Positions 22,501-34,859 of a DNA stretch of 64,000 nt are shown here, piece after piece. A program made the position numbers and the translations under genes. Each line of letters opens with the position of its first letter. The first letter of the stretch is position 1. Origin of the DNA: Rotaria macrura (taxonomy: Eukaryota; Rotifera; Eurotatoria; Philodinida; Philodinidae). The DNA lies in contig OENT01000801.1 of assembly GCA_900239685.1 (NCBI GenBank), forward strand, positions 1-64,000. The letters run 5' to 3'. A model generated the notes under the pieces. It was not told where the DNA came from. It did no database searches and saw nothing but the letters and a program-made list of their open reading frames with translations.

Positions 22501-25500
22501 AGAAACCGTAAAACAGAGAAGAAAGTGCACACTGGTAATTCTTAGTTTATGTGCCGATGCTGTCGTTCCTGTAAACATGAATATTAACTTTAATGTAGAC
22601 AAGCATCTCAGTACAAGTGTTTGAGTGATGATGTGACTATATTTATCGGTAGCAATAACAGTCTAAACGGTCATAACTACACTTATATCAAACGATCAAC
22701 TTTGAATTCACATTGATATGCAAATCAGACATTAGCGTTGAGAACCAGCATCCATGTTGTAGCCTTCTATTAAGATGAAAGTCAAATACCTAGATTTTCA
22801 TAACACTTATTTTCTGATCTGGACTTATCAACTCAATAGTTTGAACCGCAAGAACAACTAGGAATCGAGTAGATGATCATGTTCATCATTTTCTGAATAA
22901 TCCAATTCCTTTTCGAATGACTTCCTGATCAAATGAATCATCGTTGTATACGATGTGATGTAAAAGTAGGAATGAAAAAAGAAAAGAATCATGTTGTTCT
23001 GTCGCTTGTCAAGGTGAAACGAGCAAGAGCGCATTGAATGAAAATAATTCGAAATGCGTACGTCTATTTTTCTTACATTTACTGCATCCTGACGAAATAT
23101 ATTTTGAGTTGTTCGTTTATATTCGTGATTCTTCGTGTATGGATGGTAATTAATAATAAGCAATACCAATAAACATTCACGTATGTTTTTTAAGAACAAG
23201 AAGAGAACGAATCATCAAACATAGATTTCAGGGTCAGTGACAGAAATGCTTGCTACTACATACACTCGATCGAATGTATTTTTTTATCTATTCTGTAAGA
23301 ACCAAGACACAAAACTCTATCGGTGATAATGAAAAACTTGGAGAATTCTTCATGCAAGCATAGAATGCTTGAGGAATATTGTATCAGAAATACTGTTCTT
23401 ATTGATTAGTAACTTAGATTGTGGATCGAAGGTCAGAAAAATCTACAGTTTCTCGGTTACGCAGTAGTATACTGTTCAATTTTCAATTGTAATGTTGCTG
23501 ATTAACTTGATCGTGATAAACTGTCTTTTTAAAACGTTGGCAATATCCATAAAAAGAACTTGACAATAACTTTCATATGATATTTTTAAAATTGAGTCGA
23601 ATCTAAAGATATCAAGATTAGAACTTACTCTTGAACTTGAACCCTAGCTTCTCCATTGAAAATATTTAGTTATTGTTTCTAAAAATGATTGTAGTTTTTC
23701 TGTTAGAATTGCGTCATAAATTAAATTTCCATATTCATTCTAGATTTTTTTCAACATCCTATCAAACCTAGCTGTAATCTCATTTTAGATAAATTCAGCA
23801 TAGAAGTTCTTCTGTAAGTATTTACTACTGCATATGTTTATCAGCTTGATTGATCATATTAACTTGGATTAGTGTTTTCATCTACTAGTCCAGTGTGCAT
23901 CCTCTGTCCGTACACATTCGCATTGAAAAGCAAGGTAATGCGAAAAAGAAATCTGAATCATTACATAAGCTGAACTTATACTTTCATGGAAGGCAGAAAA
24001 ATTCTAGCGTGAAAGATCCTTCTGAACAATTAACCAGTGTTATCATTCTAATCCGACCAAGATCCTTACTGACAGATACATGTTTTGACTGCAAATCATT
24101 AACACAATAGGTAAACAACAACTAACATTCATACTCCTTTATAATTGTGTATCATCATAAAATCTACATCACTGTTGCCTAAACTGTTTTTCTATTAATC
24201 TTATTAGTACTGATGTGTGTTTGAAGAACTATTTACGACGTTTTGCATCAATATTAAAACTGCGTTGAGTTTTAACTTTAAAACTAAGCCAGTTGTAGTA
24301 TTATTTACTTTTTTTTATCAGACAGGCAAACTTATCAGAAAAAAAATCTTGTTTTGTCGTTAGAGACTTGTTTTATTTCAAACGGTATAAATTTAAGTTT
24401 AGGCATATGCCTATGCAATCATGTTTTTCGAGAAGACAAAAACATAATGATTCCTCATCTTTCGTTTGCACATTGTCTGAATTTCATGACACTAAATGAG
24501 TGTTCACTAATAGCTCTTCACTGTTGCAAAATAAGGCTTCTTGTTAAAATGCAAATACTTTTAAAACGCTTTGGTTAACACTAAGCATTGCTAGATTTGA
24601 TAGAAAGTGTATTAGTTTTTTTGAATAAATTGTAGTAACAATTTTGTGTGTACATTATTGTGATATATCACTCGTAAAATATTCCAACAAAGAAAAACGT
24701 CTGACGGTTAGAACTCATCTGCATGCTTGAATGACAGTGTTATGACAAATGGATGAATTGAGTGTATGTAGAATCAGATTTCTATTGTTAATTCCATTGT
24801 CTTTTTGTTTCAAGGCTCTTTATTTGAATCGTATGTAGAATGAGAAGAAATGAAATTTTACCGCTTAAATGAGACAAACAAATACAGTGACGGTCATTTC
24901 TATTATTTTTTTGAAGTAAAGAAAGAAAAAGAAAGGCATTCAAGTAAAAGATTGAAGTTTTACCATGCCGAGTAACCTTCAAGAAAATGAAAATGGATCT
25001 GAAGGCGGCAATAAACAGAACTGAAAAACTTCGATTGTGTTTTTGTTTTATATCGAGTCTGATTTATGTTTCAGAAGGTGAACCGAAAACTAAAGTTTTA
25101 AATAAAAAGATATGATTTTCTTGCTTACTATAAAGTCGAAAATTCTACTTATCCAATAGGTAGTATTTTCTTACTAAGTAAATACCATCCCAAATTTTCA
25201 TATCTTTAATCCTTTTTATAGCGAATTTGCCATAAATTCGTACTATCGAAAAAAGTATTTTTCATATGATAAACTTAAAAAAATTTAATCTAATTGATCT
25301 TTACTAAAAATAAAGAATCAAAAAATAAAGCAATCAATATTTTCGTATCCTCTATCCCATATTTATTCATAGTATCACTCATTTAACAACAACTACTGCT
25401 GATGGCTTGTAAAACTTCCGGTTGAGAACTTTAACGATTGCCGAGATGATTTTTAATTTGACGTACAAGCTTATATAAGACAAGATTGTAACTTTGAGAG

Positions 25501-26046
25501 AAAGAAATTTTTTTGTAGTATAATTCAATCATTTAAAAGACTTCCCAGAGTTACCTATGATAAAAATTTATCTTAGAATTGGGATCGATTCAGATTCTGT
25601 GGTTGATACAGACGGCTCGAACGCATCAACATTATCGTACAATAATGGAAATAAAATATTCTGTATGTGTTAAGAGGCTTGCAAATTCGTTTGCCATTTG
25701 ACACAAGAACACTACGATACATTATAGTCGAACGAAAAGAAAAAGAGTTCTTCATCGTTGCGTTCCTATAAATGTACCTGATCTGCCCACGACCGAAATA
25801 TTGGAGTCTTAGTTACTGTTTCCAACAAAAACAAATTATAAAATCTTGTCTACATATACGTATATATATATATTCGATTAAATATATTTGTTGAAATACA
25901 ATTAATTCACAGTTGACTAATCTTGTCTCTCATCTATAACAAGAGATTTGCAAGAAAAATGACTAACATTTCCATGTAATATTTAGTGAGCGCAACTGAT
26001 CCCAACGGAAGTTAGAGAAACGAGTGATATAAAAGAAACTCAAGAA
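19504..26046. other. 6.5-kb gene-free stretch
   Basis: No coding region with family resemblance or a splice-consistent exon chain was found on either strand. The longest open frames (for example minus 22858-23199) start at non-ATG codons and look like chance AT-rich frames. Confidence 0.5.
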
Positions 26047-28904
26047 ATGTTGATAATATTTACGGTCGTTTGCTTATTAGTTGCTCATGGTAAGTTGCAT
26101 AGCAAATTTAGTTTCGTGATAAATTACTCCATTTCTTTCCTAGAAAGTCCAATGGTTCAGACTTTGGAATGTTATTCATGCAGTGGGGGACAAGAATGTG
26201 GCACTTTATTTTCACCGAAATCGAAAGCAATTGAGAAGACTCAATCTAAAGGTCATAAGTCGTTTTATTCATGTTCGGTTCGTATGATCATAATAGAGAT
26301 CAAAATATATCATGATTGTTCTGTTGTCTTATTTTTCATTCAGATAACTGTAACACCAGAAGGCTTAACAACTCGAGATCTAGTACTCTCGTACAAATGT
26401 CGAAGTTCAGCATATGAATTTTGCTGTAATGAAGACTTGTGTAATCATCTACCTTCTCCACCATTGCCTGCACTAACTTCTATTAAGTGTGCCATTGGTA
26501 GATGCACAGTATCTAATGGCATATGTGTCTATGACGCCGATCATGTTACTGTACTCAGTAGTGCCACTGAATCTTGCTCGGTAAGTAAAAATGTATGTCT
26601 CCGGCATAGAGTCATTCATGTGCGATGCATAACTGCTTTATCGTAGCTTTGCTCCCTTTTATAGTATGCATCACCATTCGTTTCTATCTTATTCTCATTC
26701 TTTTTTCAATGACAGCTATCTGAATATTTTTCTTTTTAATGAAAACTATACCCGTTGTCATAAACATCATTCTTTTTTCTTTTCTTTACCTACGAAACTT
26801 TGAGGAGTGCCAGAGTACTAAGATATAGGAATCGTTACTGTCATGAAGAATAATCTACATCAACATGAAGATACCTCAAGGAAACAAAAATATACCGATG
26901 ATACCCTAATAGTCTCTAACACGTATCTACCAAATATATGTTGCTTTTATTTTCATCAACGAATTCTTTCATACAAATACATAAGTTCGAAAGCTTTTTA
27001 ATAAAAAGTATTGACCTTGGATTCCCGTGAATCAGAGAACAATGAAAAACCTTTTATAATAGGGAATTGCTATTCACTTCAGAATACTATGATTGAGACG
27101 TAGTCAGTTCCTCTGAACATTGGAATTTCCTACATCTCAATCTTTGGACACTGTTGATGTACCTAGGTTACATTTGGTGAAGACAATTACAAGTATTACA
27201 AAAAGGGCTGCCAACCAAACATAAAAGGGGACAGTGTGCATGCCACTATGCGATTATCAAGTACAGCGTCTATTTTTTGCTGTAACTCGCCAGAATGCAA
27301 CACTGGGCTTATAGCTAATGCCATCAAAGATATTGCTCTTGAATGCTACACATGTGATTCGCGCATCACTGGCTTGGACGGTTGTATGATTCTCAACGAG
27401 TCAAGTCCACATGTCTACAAAGCGGGATCATCCGTTAGTTCGGAAGCATGTGCTGTAAGTATTTCAGATGAAAGTATTCGTTCTTGTATTGAAAATAATA
27501 TTTCTAAGACAATCATTGGACACGCGGGACGAGATAGTGTTACTGGCAAACTTTATCCAGAATTCGTTATTCGTACATTTATTTCTAATTGTATTACGCA
27601 ACCAATGGGTCATGTTTCATATGGTGGTGCCTATTTCAAGGGTCGTATCGAATGCTGCACCAGCCACTTCTGTAATTCAAAAAGTGAGTCGTTTCTAGAA
27701 CTTAATTTTTGTACGGTGAGGATAACTATGACAGTGACTGTGACATGAGTACAGCACATGTGTAAGAGTAAGCGTATCCATGTTCTGCCGTGAGTTCTGA
27801 TCAGATTTCTTATGTAGCTGAATGTGGAGACTGACTGCCCCCTTCCCTCGCTCTTACATCTCACTGATAATTGCAATAATCATACTTACGACTTCGACAA
27901 GTTTTTTAAGACCCATAAATGCATGGAAATCAACTTGTCATTTTTTTATTTTAATATTCATATTGTTACATATGATGTAGTAGAGATAAAAAAATTAAAG
28001 TGAAATTTTCTTTTATCTTCGATAAACGTAGTACCTTCTGAACACACTCCTATCTCTTTCTCAGCCTGTTTTTATATGACAGCGCTTAGTATTGAGGGAC
28101 CCAGCATGAGTTGAGATAATCTATGCAAATTGAATCGTGATGTTCGATAACTGACTCAACCAATATTTCCTTTCATGATTTTTCAGGCACAAATCTCATG
28201 CTTTTTAAGACAAATGAAACTGCAAACATATTAGTTTTTTAACTATAGTATCCAACTATTACTAGTTTTCGTGATACTGGCCAGCTCGAATTCCTAAGAG
28301 ATGGCACGACATGGAGACCTCTCACATCGACAGAAAGTTGTTAGCCCATGGATGAGTGACTTTTAATACGCAGTACAAGCGAGTGGATACGTGTGCCAGT
28401 CTTTGGTCACTAAGTTTAGCTATTCGTACGCTCGAAACCGATCCCTTTTCATTAGTTCATCCGTTTTCTGGCATTGATGTCCGTTATCTTTACTGACAGT
28501 ATGGAATTCAACAGTTTGATGTTCTGTTCTTGAAATTCTAATGGCATCATGAGAGGTCTTAACGTTTCACTGTTATGTTAGTAATTAAGCGGATTTTTTG
28601 ATTTTTTCAAGCTTTGACTGCAACGAAAGTTAGTCGCAAATTTGGATTGGCTACTATTATCACTATTATAATTGCCACTTCCATTATACTTCTTATTGTC
28701 GCAGCGATCATTTTGGGGGCTATTTGGGGATGTCGACAAAGAAGCGAAAAGTCTACTAATGATTCATCTAAAACAAACGAACCTCCAATTTTACTGCATC
28801 CTTTGATAACCAATGTTGAACAGGAACAATCACAACAATCAACCATTTTTTATCCTGAGCACGGTGCTGCACCCTACACAAATCGGGATAATCGAACTTC
28901 TTGA
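26047..28904 (+). CDS. Membrane protein with three Ly6/uPAR-like (three-finger) domains
   Basis: Exons 26047-26089, 26144-26277, 26344-26580, 27167-27454, 27509-27683 and 28612-28904 join in frame to 389 residues. It starts with a signal peptide (MLIIFTVVCLLVAH). Three Cys-rich modules follow at about 24-93, 108-183 and 198-290; each opens with closely spaced Cys (ECYSC, KCAIGRC, ECYTC) and ends with the C-C-x4-C-N signature of Ly6/uPAR domains (FCCNEDLCN, FCCNSPECN, ECCTSHFCN). One membrane helix (about 305-333) and a polar cytoplasmic tail of ~55 residues come last, so this is a type I protein rather than a GPI-anchored one. The three internal domain introns all fall in phase 0, just after the Cys-Ser/Ala in mid-domain, pointing to domain duplication. 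Two of them (26278-26343 and 27455-27508) are open and divisible by three, so they could be retained. Ligand unknown. Confidence 0.75.
27684..28611 (+). other. 928-bp intron of the Ly6-like gene
   Basis: GTGAGT donor and TTTTTTCAAG acceptor, joining the last Ly6-like domain to the membrane-helix exon in phase 1. It is far longer than the typical ~55 bp here, and 28080-28520 is less AT-rich than its surroundings, so an inserted repeat or an unrecognised alternative exon is possible. Confidence 0.55.
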
Positions 28905-31175
28905 AATATGAACTATGATTCACAATCAGCGTATTCTATGTTGGTAATGCTTTTATTTTATCTATTTTTATTGTAGCTAATGAAATTGTGTGGCTATAGA
29001 TTTCATGATCGATTTATTATCGCATACGTACATAAAGAGTGAGGTCAACTGGTGTTACGAAAAAATAAACTAATAACCTGCTTCTTTGTGGTCAAAAAAT
29101 CCTGCGATGCATGCGGATCAACATGATTGTTAGGAGAAGGTTACCTACTGTCTTGTACCAAAAGCACTAAATATATTCGCATCATTCAAGCAAACATAGC
29201 TGAAATTCATAGTCAAATGAGAGAAATGCATCACAATTAATTCACTCTTAATCATGTTCTATATAAAGTGAAAGAGTTTGACTTCGAATCGTTTTTTTTT
29301 GAATCAATGAAATATTGAAACACCTGATAGCTATGTAGATATATTCAAGAATTAACTACAGTGCTGATAGTTTAATATTTTCCTTTAAATTGTTAAATGA
29401 AGCAACATATTCCGCTTACATTGTCTGTTGTTGGTCAATGCGTCACCATACCGAATATCAGCTTAGAATTCGTATGGTATATGTTGTAATTGAGTGTAGT
29501 ATACTTTTCTTGCGCGACAATTCATTTAATATAATAAATTACATCTCCTGAAGTAATGAAATGTATATGTACGTGGTCTCGAATCATTTTCAAGTGAAAT
29601 TGATGTGACTAAGAACAGTGAAACATAGTTAAAAATACAATATTTTATCCTTGTGTTGTTTGCTTTCTTAATGACTTATTTTATTACAAGCCAAGACACA
29701 TTTGGGTCTAAGATTATGATTTTTTATTTCAGAGATTGAAAATTCAGTTTTCATGACAAGACAGTAATAGATATCAAATCGTTGAGTACAAAGTTCAAAT
29801 AAAAAATTGTATTATAATAATTATTTTCTGTATTCACGGTTAATGGCAATACTAAGACAATTATAACATAATCATTGGCCTAAAACGTTAAGTCACGAGA
29901 ATTCTGTTTTCAACTATTCCAGTTAGCAAGTCTACGACATGAAAGGTTCACATGTTTTCCTAGCCTCATTTCGTAGCTTTAGCATTCCTTTTTCTTACAA
30001 TTTATAATTTGATAGTGAAAAATACGATTTTTGCATTAGCCAGTAACCATGCTAGATTCATTATTATGTTTCGTTACTGCACAACTACAGTTAAATTACA
30101 ATCAGGTCTTTTAGTATGCACCTAATCTTATCGAATGGTCTGTTCACCATCAATCATATGATGCGTATCGTTTCTAAACATCGGAAGAACCTTCGAAATG
30201 AGAAGAGAGAATAGTAAGGATTCTTTGCACCAAGAAAAGAATGCATCACGCATCTAGATTCTTCTTGTTTGCTTTGCCTAGCATATTGTATAATGTACAA
30301 GACAGATACTAATGTATACTGTTTGCTTGCACTATAATGCACATCATCGACAAGTATTAGTGGCGTCAAACCATTAGTTGTCTACGAGGCTTTAAGAATC
30401 GCCTCATATAGTTAATTGATAGACGCTAGTTTTTGATGACAGATCGACCACAAGTAGATAAACTATAAACTATCACACAGTCTGAAGATCCATGAATATG
30501 CTGTGCTATTCTGTGTTTTAGCTATTTAATAGATGTATGTTATCTGAAGTCGACATTAAAATAAATTTGATTTGACACTCAAATAAGTCAGCAAAGCAGG
30601 TGACCTGAGAATTTTCATGCATTATATACATTCGAGATACAAAATACATAGACTTCCTTTCTAGTTTGCATCCTGCTTTTGATATGAAACGATACAGTTG
30701 TATACCATCTATAGAACGGTGTATTCATATTTTTCTTTGATGCATAGATTACTTCATATTTAGCATCTGGATGATAAACACTGACAATAAAATATTATAC
30801 AAATATACAATTCATCAATGTGTAATCAGTTTTTCCATTTTTTACAGTTTCAAACAATATGCACTCGTGCTATCGAACTTAAAGATCAGCAATTCTCAAG
30901 TTTTTGATTGTAGTATTTACAAAAGATGTACTTCAGACTCGAATTCAAAATACTTGGTTTCACAATACAAACTATGATAAACGCAAGTTTAATTGACCCC
31001 ATTGTTTTCTGAAATACCCTAAAACAATTGATTTATAAACCATTTCTAAGACTCTTTTCTTTATTCATATACAAACATATCTTGTAATTATCTCATGAAT
31101 TACATTAAAAAAAAACTGAGGGTGTACCCATGCAAGCATTGATTTTCTTTCGACATTAGACAACAGACAGTATTA
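28905..31175. other. 3' flank and gene-free stretch
   Basis: An AATAAA at about 29065 probably ends the Ly6-like transcript. I see nothing else supportable before the LRR gene. Confidence 0.5.
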
Positions 31176-31181
31176 TTTATT
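31176..31181 (-). terminator. Polyadenylation signal of the LRR gene
   Basis: TTTATT on the plus strand (AATAAA on the minus), about 55 bases after the LRR stop codon. Confidence 0.6.
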
Positions 31182-31236
31182 TAGTTAAATAATTTCTCTT
31201 CGATTTTCCCAAGATGTTTAGAAGTGACTTCATCTA

Positions 31237-31941
31237 TCACGAAGATTTTTCATAGATAGTCACTAGCCTGAAACCTTTCTTTAATTTAGCCGTTTCCTGT
31301 AGCCTCTTTTTACCATCATCCGACAGGTTGCAATCGTTCACCCAAAGTTCCTTCATCGATCGGCTGAATTTGATCATTTTCATAAGAAAATCGACACTTG
31401 AATCAGTGACTAGTTCGTTCCTGTCAAGAGTTAGTACTTCAAGATGTGTACTTTGTTGACCAAGTGCATTAGCTAACATTTGCACTCCTTGATCACCTAT
31501 TTTATTCATGGCTAATCCTAGCATAGTTAAGGTTCTATTTCGTGTTACCATATCAACTAGATGAGGTACACCTGCATTTGTAATATCATTAGAAGCGAGG
31601 CCAAGCTTTTTGAGAGTCCTGTTGACCATGAGTGCTTTTGCTAAAGAGCATACACCTGCATCAGAAAGATGATTGTTGTAAAGCCACAGCTCTTGTAATG
31701 TTATATTGTTGCGCAATGAATCAGCTAAAATCGAAGCACCTATTGACGTGATTCCATTGTATTCGAGCGAGAGACTTGTACATCGTTTGTTGATGATCGC
31801 CTGCTGAACTACGATACTGATATCTGCATCTGTGATCTTCTGTTTATTCAAATCCACGATCGAACAAAGCTCAAATTCGGAAATAAGAGTATCAAGTTTT
31901 GAATTACAAAAGATGTTCGATTCTAAAACAACAGGAAACAC
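31237..31941 (-). CDS. Leucine-rich-repeat protein of the ribonuclease-inhibitor type, N-terminus incomplete
   Basis: An open frame of about 234 codons with around six or seven repeats of the RNH1/NLR-type LRR, for example SLSLEYNGITSIGASILADSL, then LQELWLYNNHLSDAGVCSL and KKLGLASNDITNAG. Each unit has the L-x-x-L-x-L-x-x-N-x-I core and an Ala/Gly-Leu helix. Such curved solenoids bind protein partners; no enzymatic domain is attached. The first in-frame ATG lies deep inside the repeats and the frame is closed upstream by a TAA near 31980, so at least one 5' exon must be missing from this call; I could not place it with a good splice pair. A 3' signal at 31176-31181 supports the end. It is a likely stand-alone LRR or the last exon of a larger NLR-like gene. 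Confidence 0.7.
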   Translation of the reverse strand: MFPVVLESNIFCNSKLDTLISEFELCSIVDLNKQKITDADISIVVQQAIINKRCTSLSLEYNGITSIGASILADSLRNNITLQELWLYNNHLSDAGVCSLAKALMVNRTLKKLGLASNDITNAGVPHLVDMVTRNRTLTMLGLAMNKIGDQGVQMLANALGQQSTHLEVLTLDRNELVTDSSVDFLMKMIKFSRSMKELWVNDCNLSDDGKKRLQETAKLKKGFRLVTIYEKSS

Positions 31942-33770
31942 AATCGAATCTACTGGATATGAACAAGATGAAAATTATGCTAGATCTCGGAGAAACGCAT
32001 ACGTCGACAGAATATGTTTTCTTCTGTTCAAAACAAATCTTATCGAATCATTTGCATGAAGCATCAAAATCTATGGGTGCGGTGAAGTGAATTGTATTTA
32101 ACAAGTCTTGAATCAATGGTTGAACTTTGAGATCGTAGATTCGTATACGAATAAAACAGCTAATCTTTTTTTTGCGTTTATGAGCACGCTAGTTTTAGCG
32201 AAATACTATTCGCACATGATTTTATCAATATCAAGTAAAATACACTCACTCCTTGAGAAATCTTCATTTTTTATAGAAATCAAGTAATTTTGTCAACGAT
32301 TGTTTTGTATCCGAAACCAGATATTTTCAAAAGACAGGAACGATTCAGCATTTAGTTTGAGCTGAAAACAACTTAGTTCGTAGATCATGATAAAAATCCA
32401 TACCGGTGGAAAACAATGCTTTTGATTTTGTATTTAAGATTGTGAGAGAAAGTTTGTTCCGATCAGAGATTGAGAATAGAGTACACACTATATATTGCGT
32501 CTAGTAAAAATTCTCAGAATTTCTAATGAATACGAAATAATTTAAAGGAATTGAACAAAAAAATTCTGGTTATCAACTAAACGAACCAAAGAACAAACGT
32601 TGCAGAATTTTTCACTCGCAAACTATATACGTATTGAAATAGCCTAGTAAAGAGTGAAATCTACTAAAGTTGGCACACCTCATATTTCGTAACACTGAAA
32701 ATAGTACGTACAAGAGTGTTTCTTACTACTATTTCATGACTTCTGCAACATCTGTTCTGTTTCGAACAGGTTCGTGCCGGTATCAGTTCCTTAAGTATAT
32801 CTATGAGTTTTCTCCAGTGCTCTAAAATTTAGTATTTTGTGCAGAAACAGGAATCAAAGCTCCTCCATGTAATGATTCAACGAGTTTTAGGTTCATTCTG
32901 TTCACCACTCTACTGATAGTTTGATAGTGGAGATTCAATCGTTCTTCTCTAAACTTAGACACTCAAAGATATTCAGTTGCATTCAGTTTACATTTCTATT
33001 AAGAGGCATTATGAGGAAGTCGTGATCGCTTTTTGCTGAACCTTACTAGGACGAACTGATCGATTCGACTCATACGTTTATACTAGGTAGAGTCGTCATA
33101 AAATGTTTCATAAAATGAAAATTTCAACTTGATTCAATGAATTTTTTCTTGAGATATAGGTCTTGAAAGTATCGATACGCTTATCAACCATGGAATCATT
33201 TAATACGAAATTACGGCATGGGTAGCATGCAATCATGTTCTAGTTAGAAGGAATTAGCAGAAAACAAAATAAACAGAGATGATATGCTTATTTGTCATTT
33301 TAATCGTAAGCTAAGAAGCTTTCTAGCAGCAAGCGAGAAATATTTTAGCATCTCTTGTCTGTATATGTCGTTAGATTCGCATTTTCCTTTATAAAGGTTA
33401 GTGATCATTAATATTGATCAGTTAGTCCTTTTTTCGAGTGCAACAGACCTTAATGATTATGGCTCACTTGAAAATAAGCAATATTATAATTGTTTTTCTC
33501 TCTTTCAAAAACTCAACTTGCTAATTATTCATCAAATTGATTCATTCACGTTTCTTATGAATACATCTTTCAGAAAAGCATAGTTGGTTTCTTTTTTTTA
33601 TATACTTCGTATTCATCATTTCTGAATTTGTCTCGCTTTGCACTTAGAACCATTCTTCAAACATGTTGATGTAGTATTAAATGATCCCATTAGTCTTTCT
33701 CTCTTACTCGACAAACAAAGTTCATCAACAAAGTATCAATCCTCTGATGAGAGTCACCTCTGTGATGATC
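31942..33770. other. Gene-free stretch upstream of the LRR frame
   Basis: It should contain the missing 5' exon(s) of the LRR gene. A candidate ATG-started exon near 32060 does not splice to it in frame with any GT-AG pair I tried. Nothing else was seen. Confidence 0.4.
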
Positions 33771-33971
33771 TCAAAAAGATTCTGTTAAACAGCAAAGTAC
33801 AATACGAAGCAAAATATTAAAAAGTGACATACCTTTTTCGAAACCAGTTGCCTCTGGAAAAAGCTCAGATTTTTTTGGATCTTGAATAGGTACGATTGGA
33901 CTGACATCGTTTCGACGAACTATTACCGGAGTAGTGTTGAATCTAAGTTTTAAATTAAACTCATTAGTCAT
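33771..33971 (-). CDS. Small unrecognised reading frame
   Basis: ATG at 33969-33971. The first 46 codons have balanced, protein-like composition (rich in Arg, Pro and Asp, unlike AT-driven frames) and end at a good donor (GTATGT). Either it reads through to 66 residues or a 51-bp intron (33782-33832, TTTAACAG acceptor) is removed to give 49 residues with the same stop; a later acceptor at TTTTGAG would lead to a longer exon instead. No family is recognised. It may be the first exon of a longer gene. It sits between the LRR gene and the kinase on the same strand. Confidence 0.3.
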   Translation of the reverse strand: MTNEFNLKLRFNTTPVIVRRNDVSPIVPIQDPKKSELFPEATGFEKGMSLFNILLRIVLCCLTESF

Positions 33972-34859
33972 GTTTATTTCCTATGCAATTAGTTACTCGT
34001 GATATTTCGAACGACTAATTTTCAACCTTTCATTGAAGTTGCAATCAGTGTACGAGAAAAATGTCGTATCCGATAATTCCAAAATTCATGAGGTCGTTTT
34101 TAGGGTATTATTTTTTCAAGAATCTATTCCGTCGAGCTTCATAACGTAGTTCATGGGGAATAGAGTTGCACATTAATAACAGCAAAGGATGCAATTCATT
34201 GGTAACAGATGGAAAAATAGTCTTATAATATCGTCTGTTAGAACAATATCTCAGGTGGAAATAGTCTCAGTTGATGATGAAATGAGTTGAATGAACGATA
34301 CATATTAGATTTTGTGAATATATGACTTGCAATTGTGTAATAGAGAGTAGGGTTCTGACAGAGAGAATTCTCAATTAAATTCTCAACGAGGTGCATGTCA
34401 AACAGGTTTTAGCACAGAGACGAAAAGAAATCCAACAGTAGAAACATTAAATACGATGAAAATTATGATGTAGCCAGTTATAACATTGTTTTTTTCTATT
34501 TATCTATAAGCTGAAAGCGAAAAAATCGAGCGTAAAGAGAAAAGACACATTCGATAGTTCTTGTCTGGCCAATAGAGAATAATGTGTAAGTTATTAACGA
34601 CAACTATCATTGATATACTGAGATAAGTAAACAACATGAAGCAATATTAGTAGGAAGAAGAAGCTTTTAAAGTGAGACGAATGACTTCTCATTAATATTT
34701 AAAGTACTGTGTTTTGTTTTTCAATACCCTTGCTTCAATTTTATTCCTAATCCTGATGTTTACAAGTGAATATCTTGGCAATCAATTTTCTTACAGGGAA
34801 AAATGCATTTCGCTCGCTCGAACAAGTTTTGAAGTTGCTTGACTAGTTTTATAATATAC
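33972..34859. other. 3' flank of the kinase gene
   Basis: No supported gene. If the donor at the kinase stop codon is used, a further 3' exon would lie here or beyond. Confidence 0.4.

Noticed and set aside
22858-23199. 113-codon minus-strand frame
   Set aside because: It opens with TTG, has no family resemblance, no exon partners and AT-driven composition.
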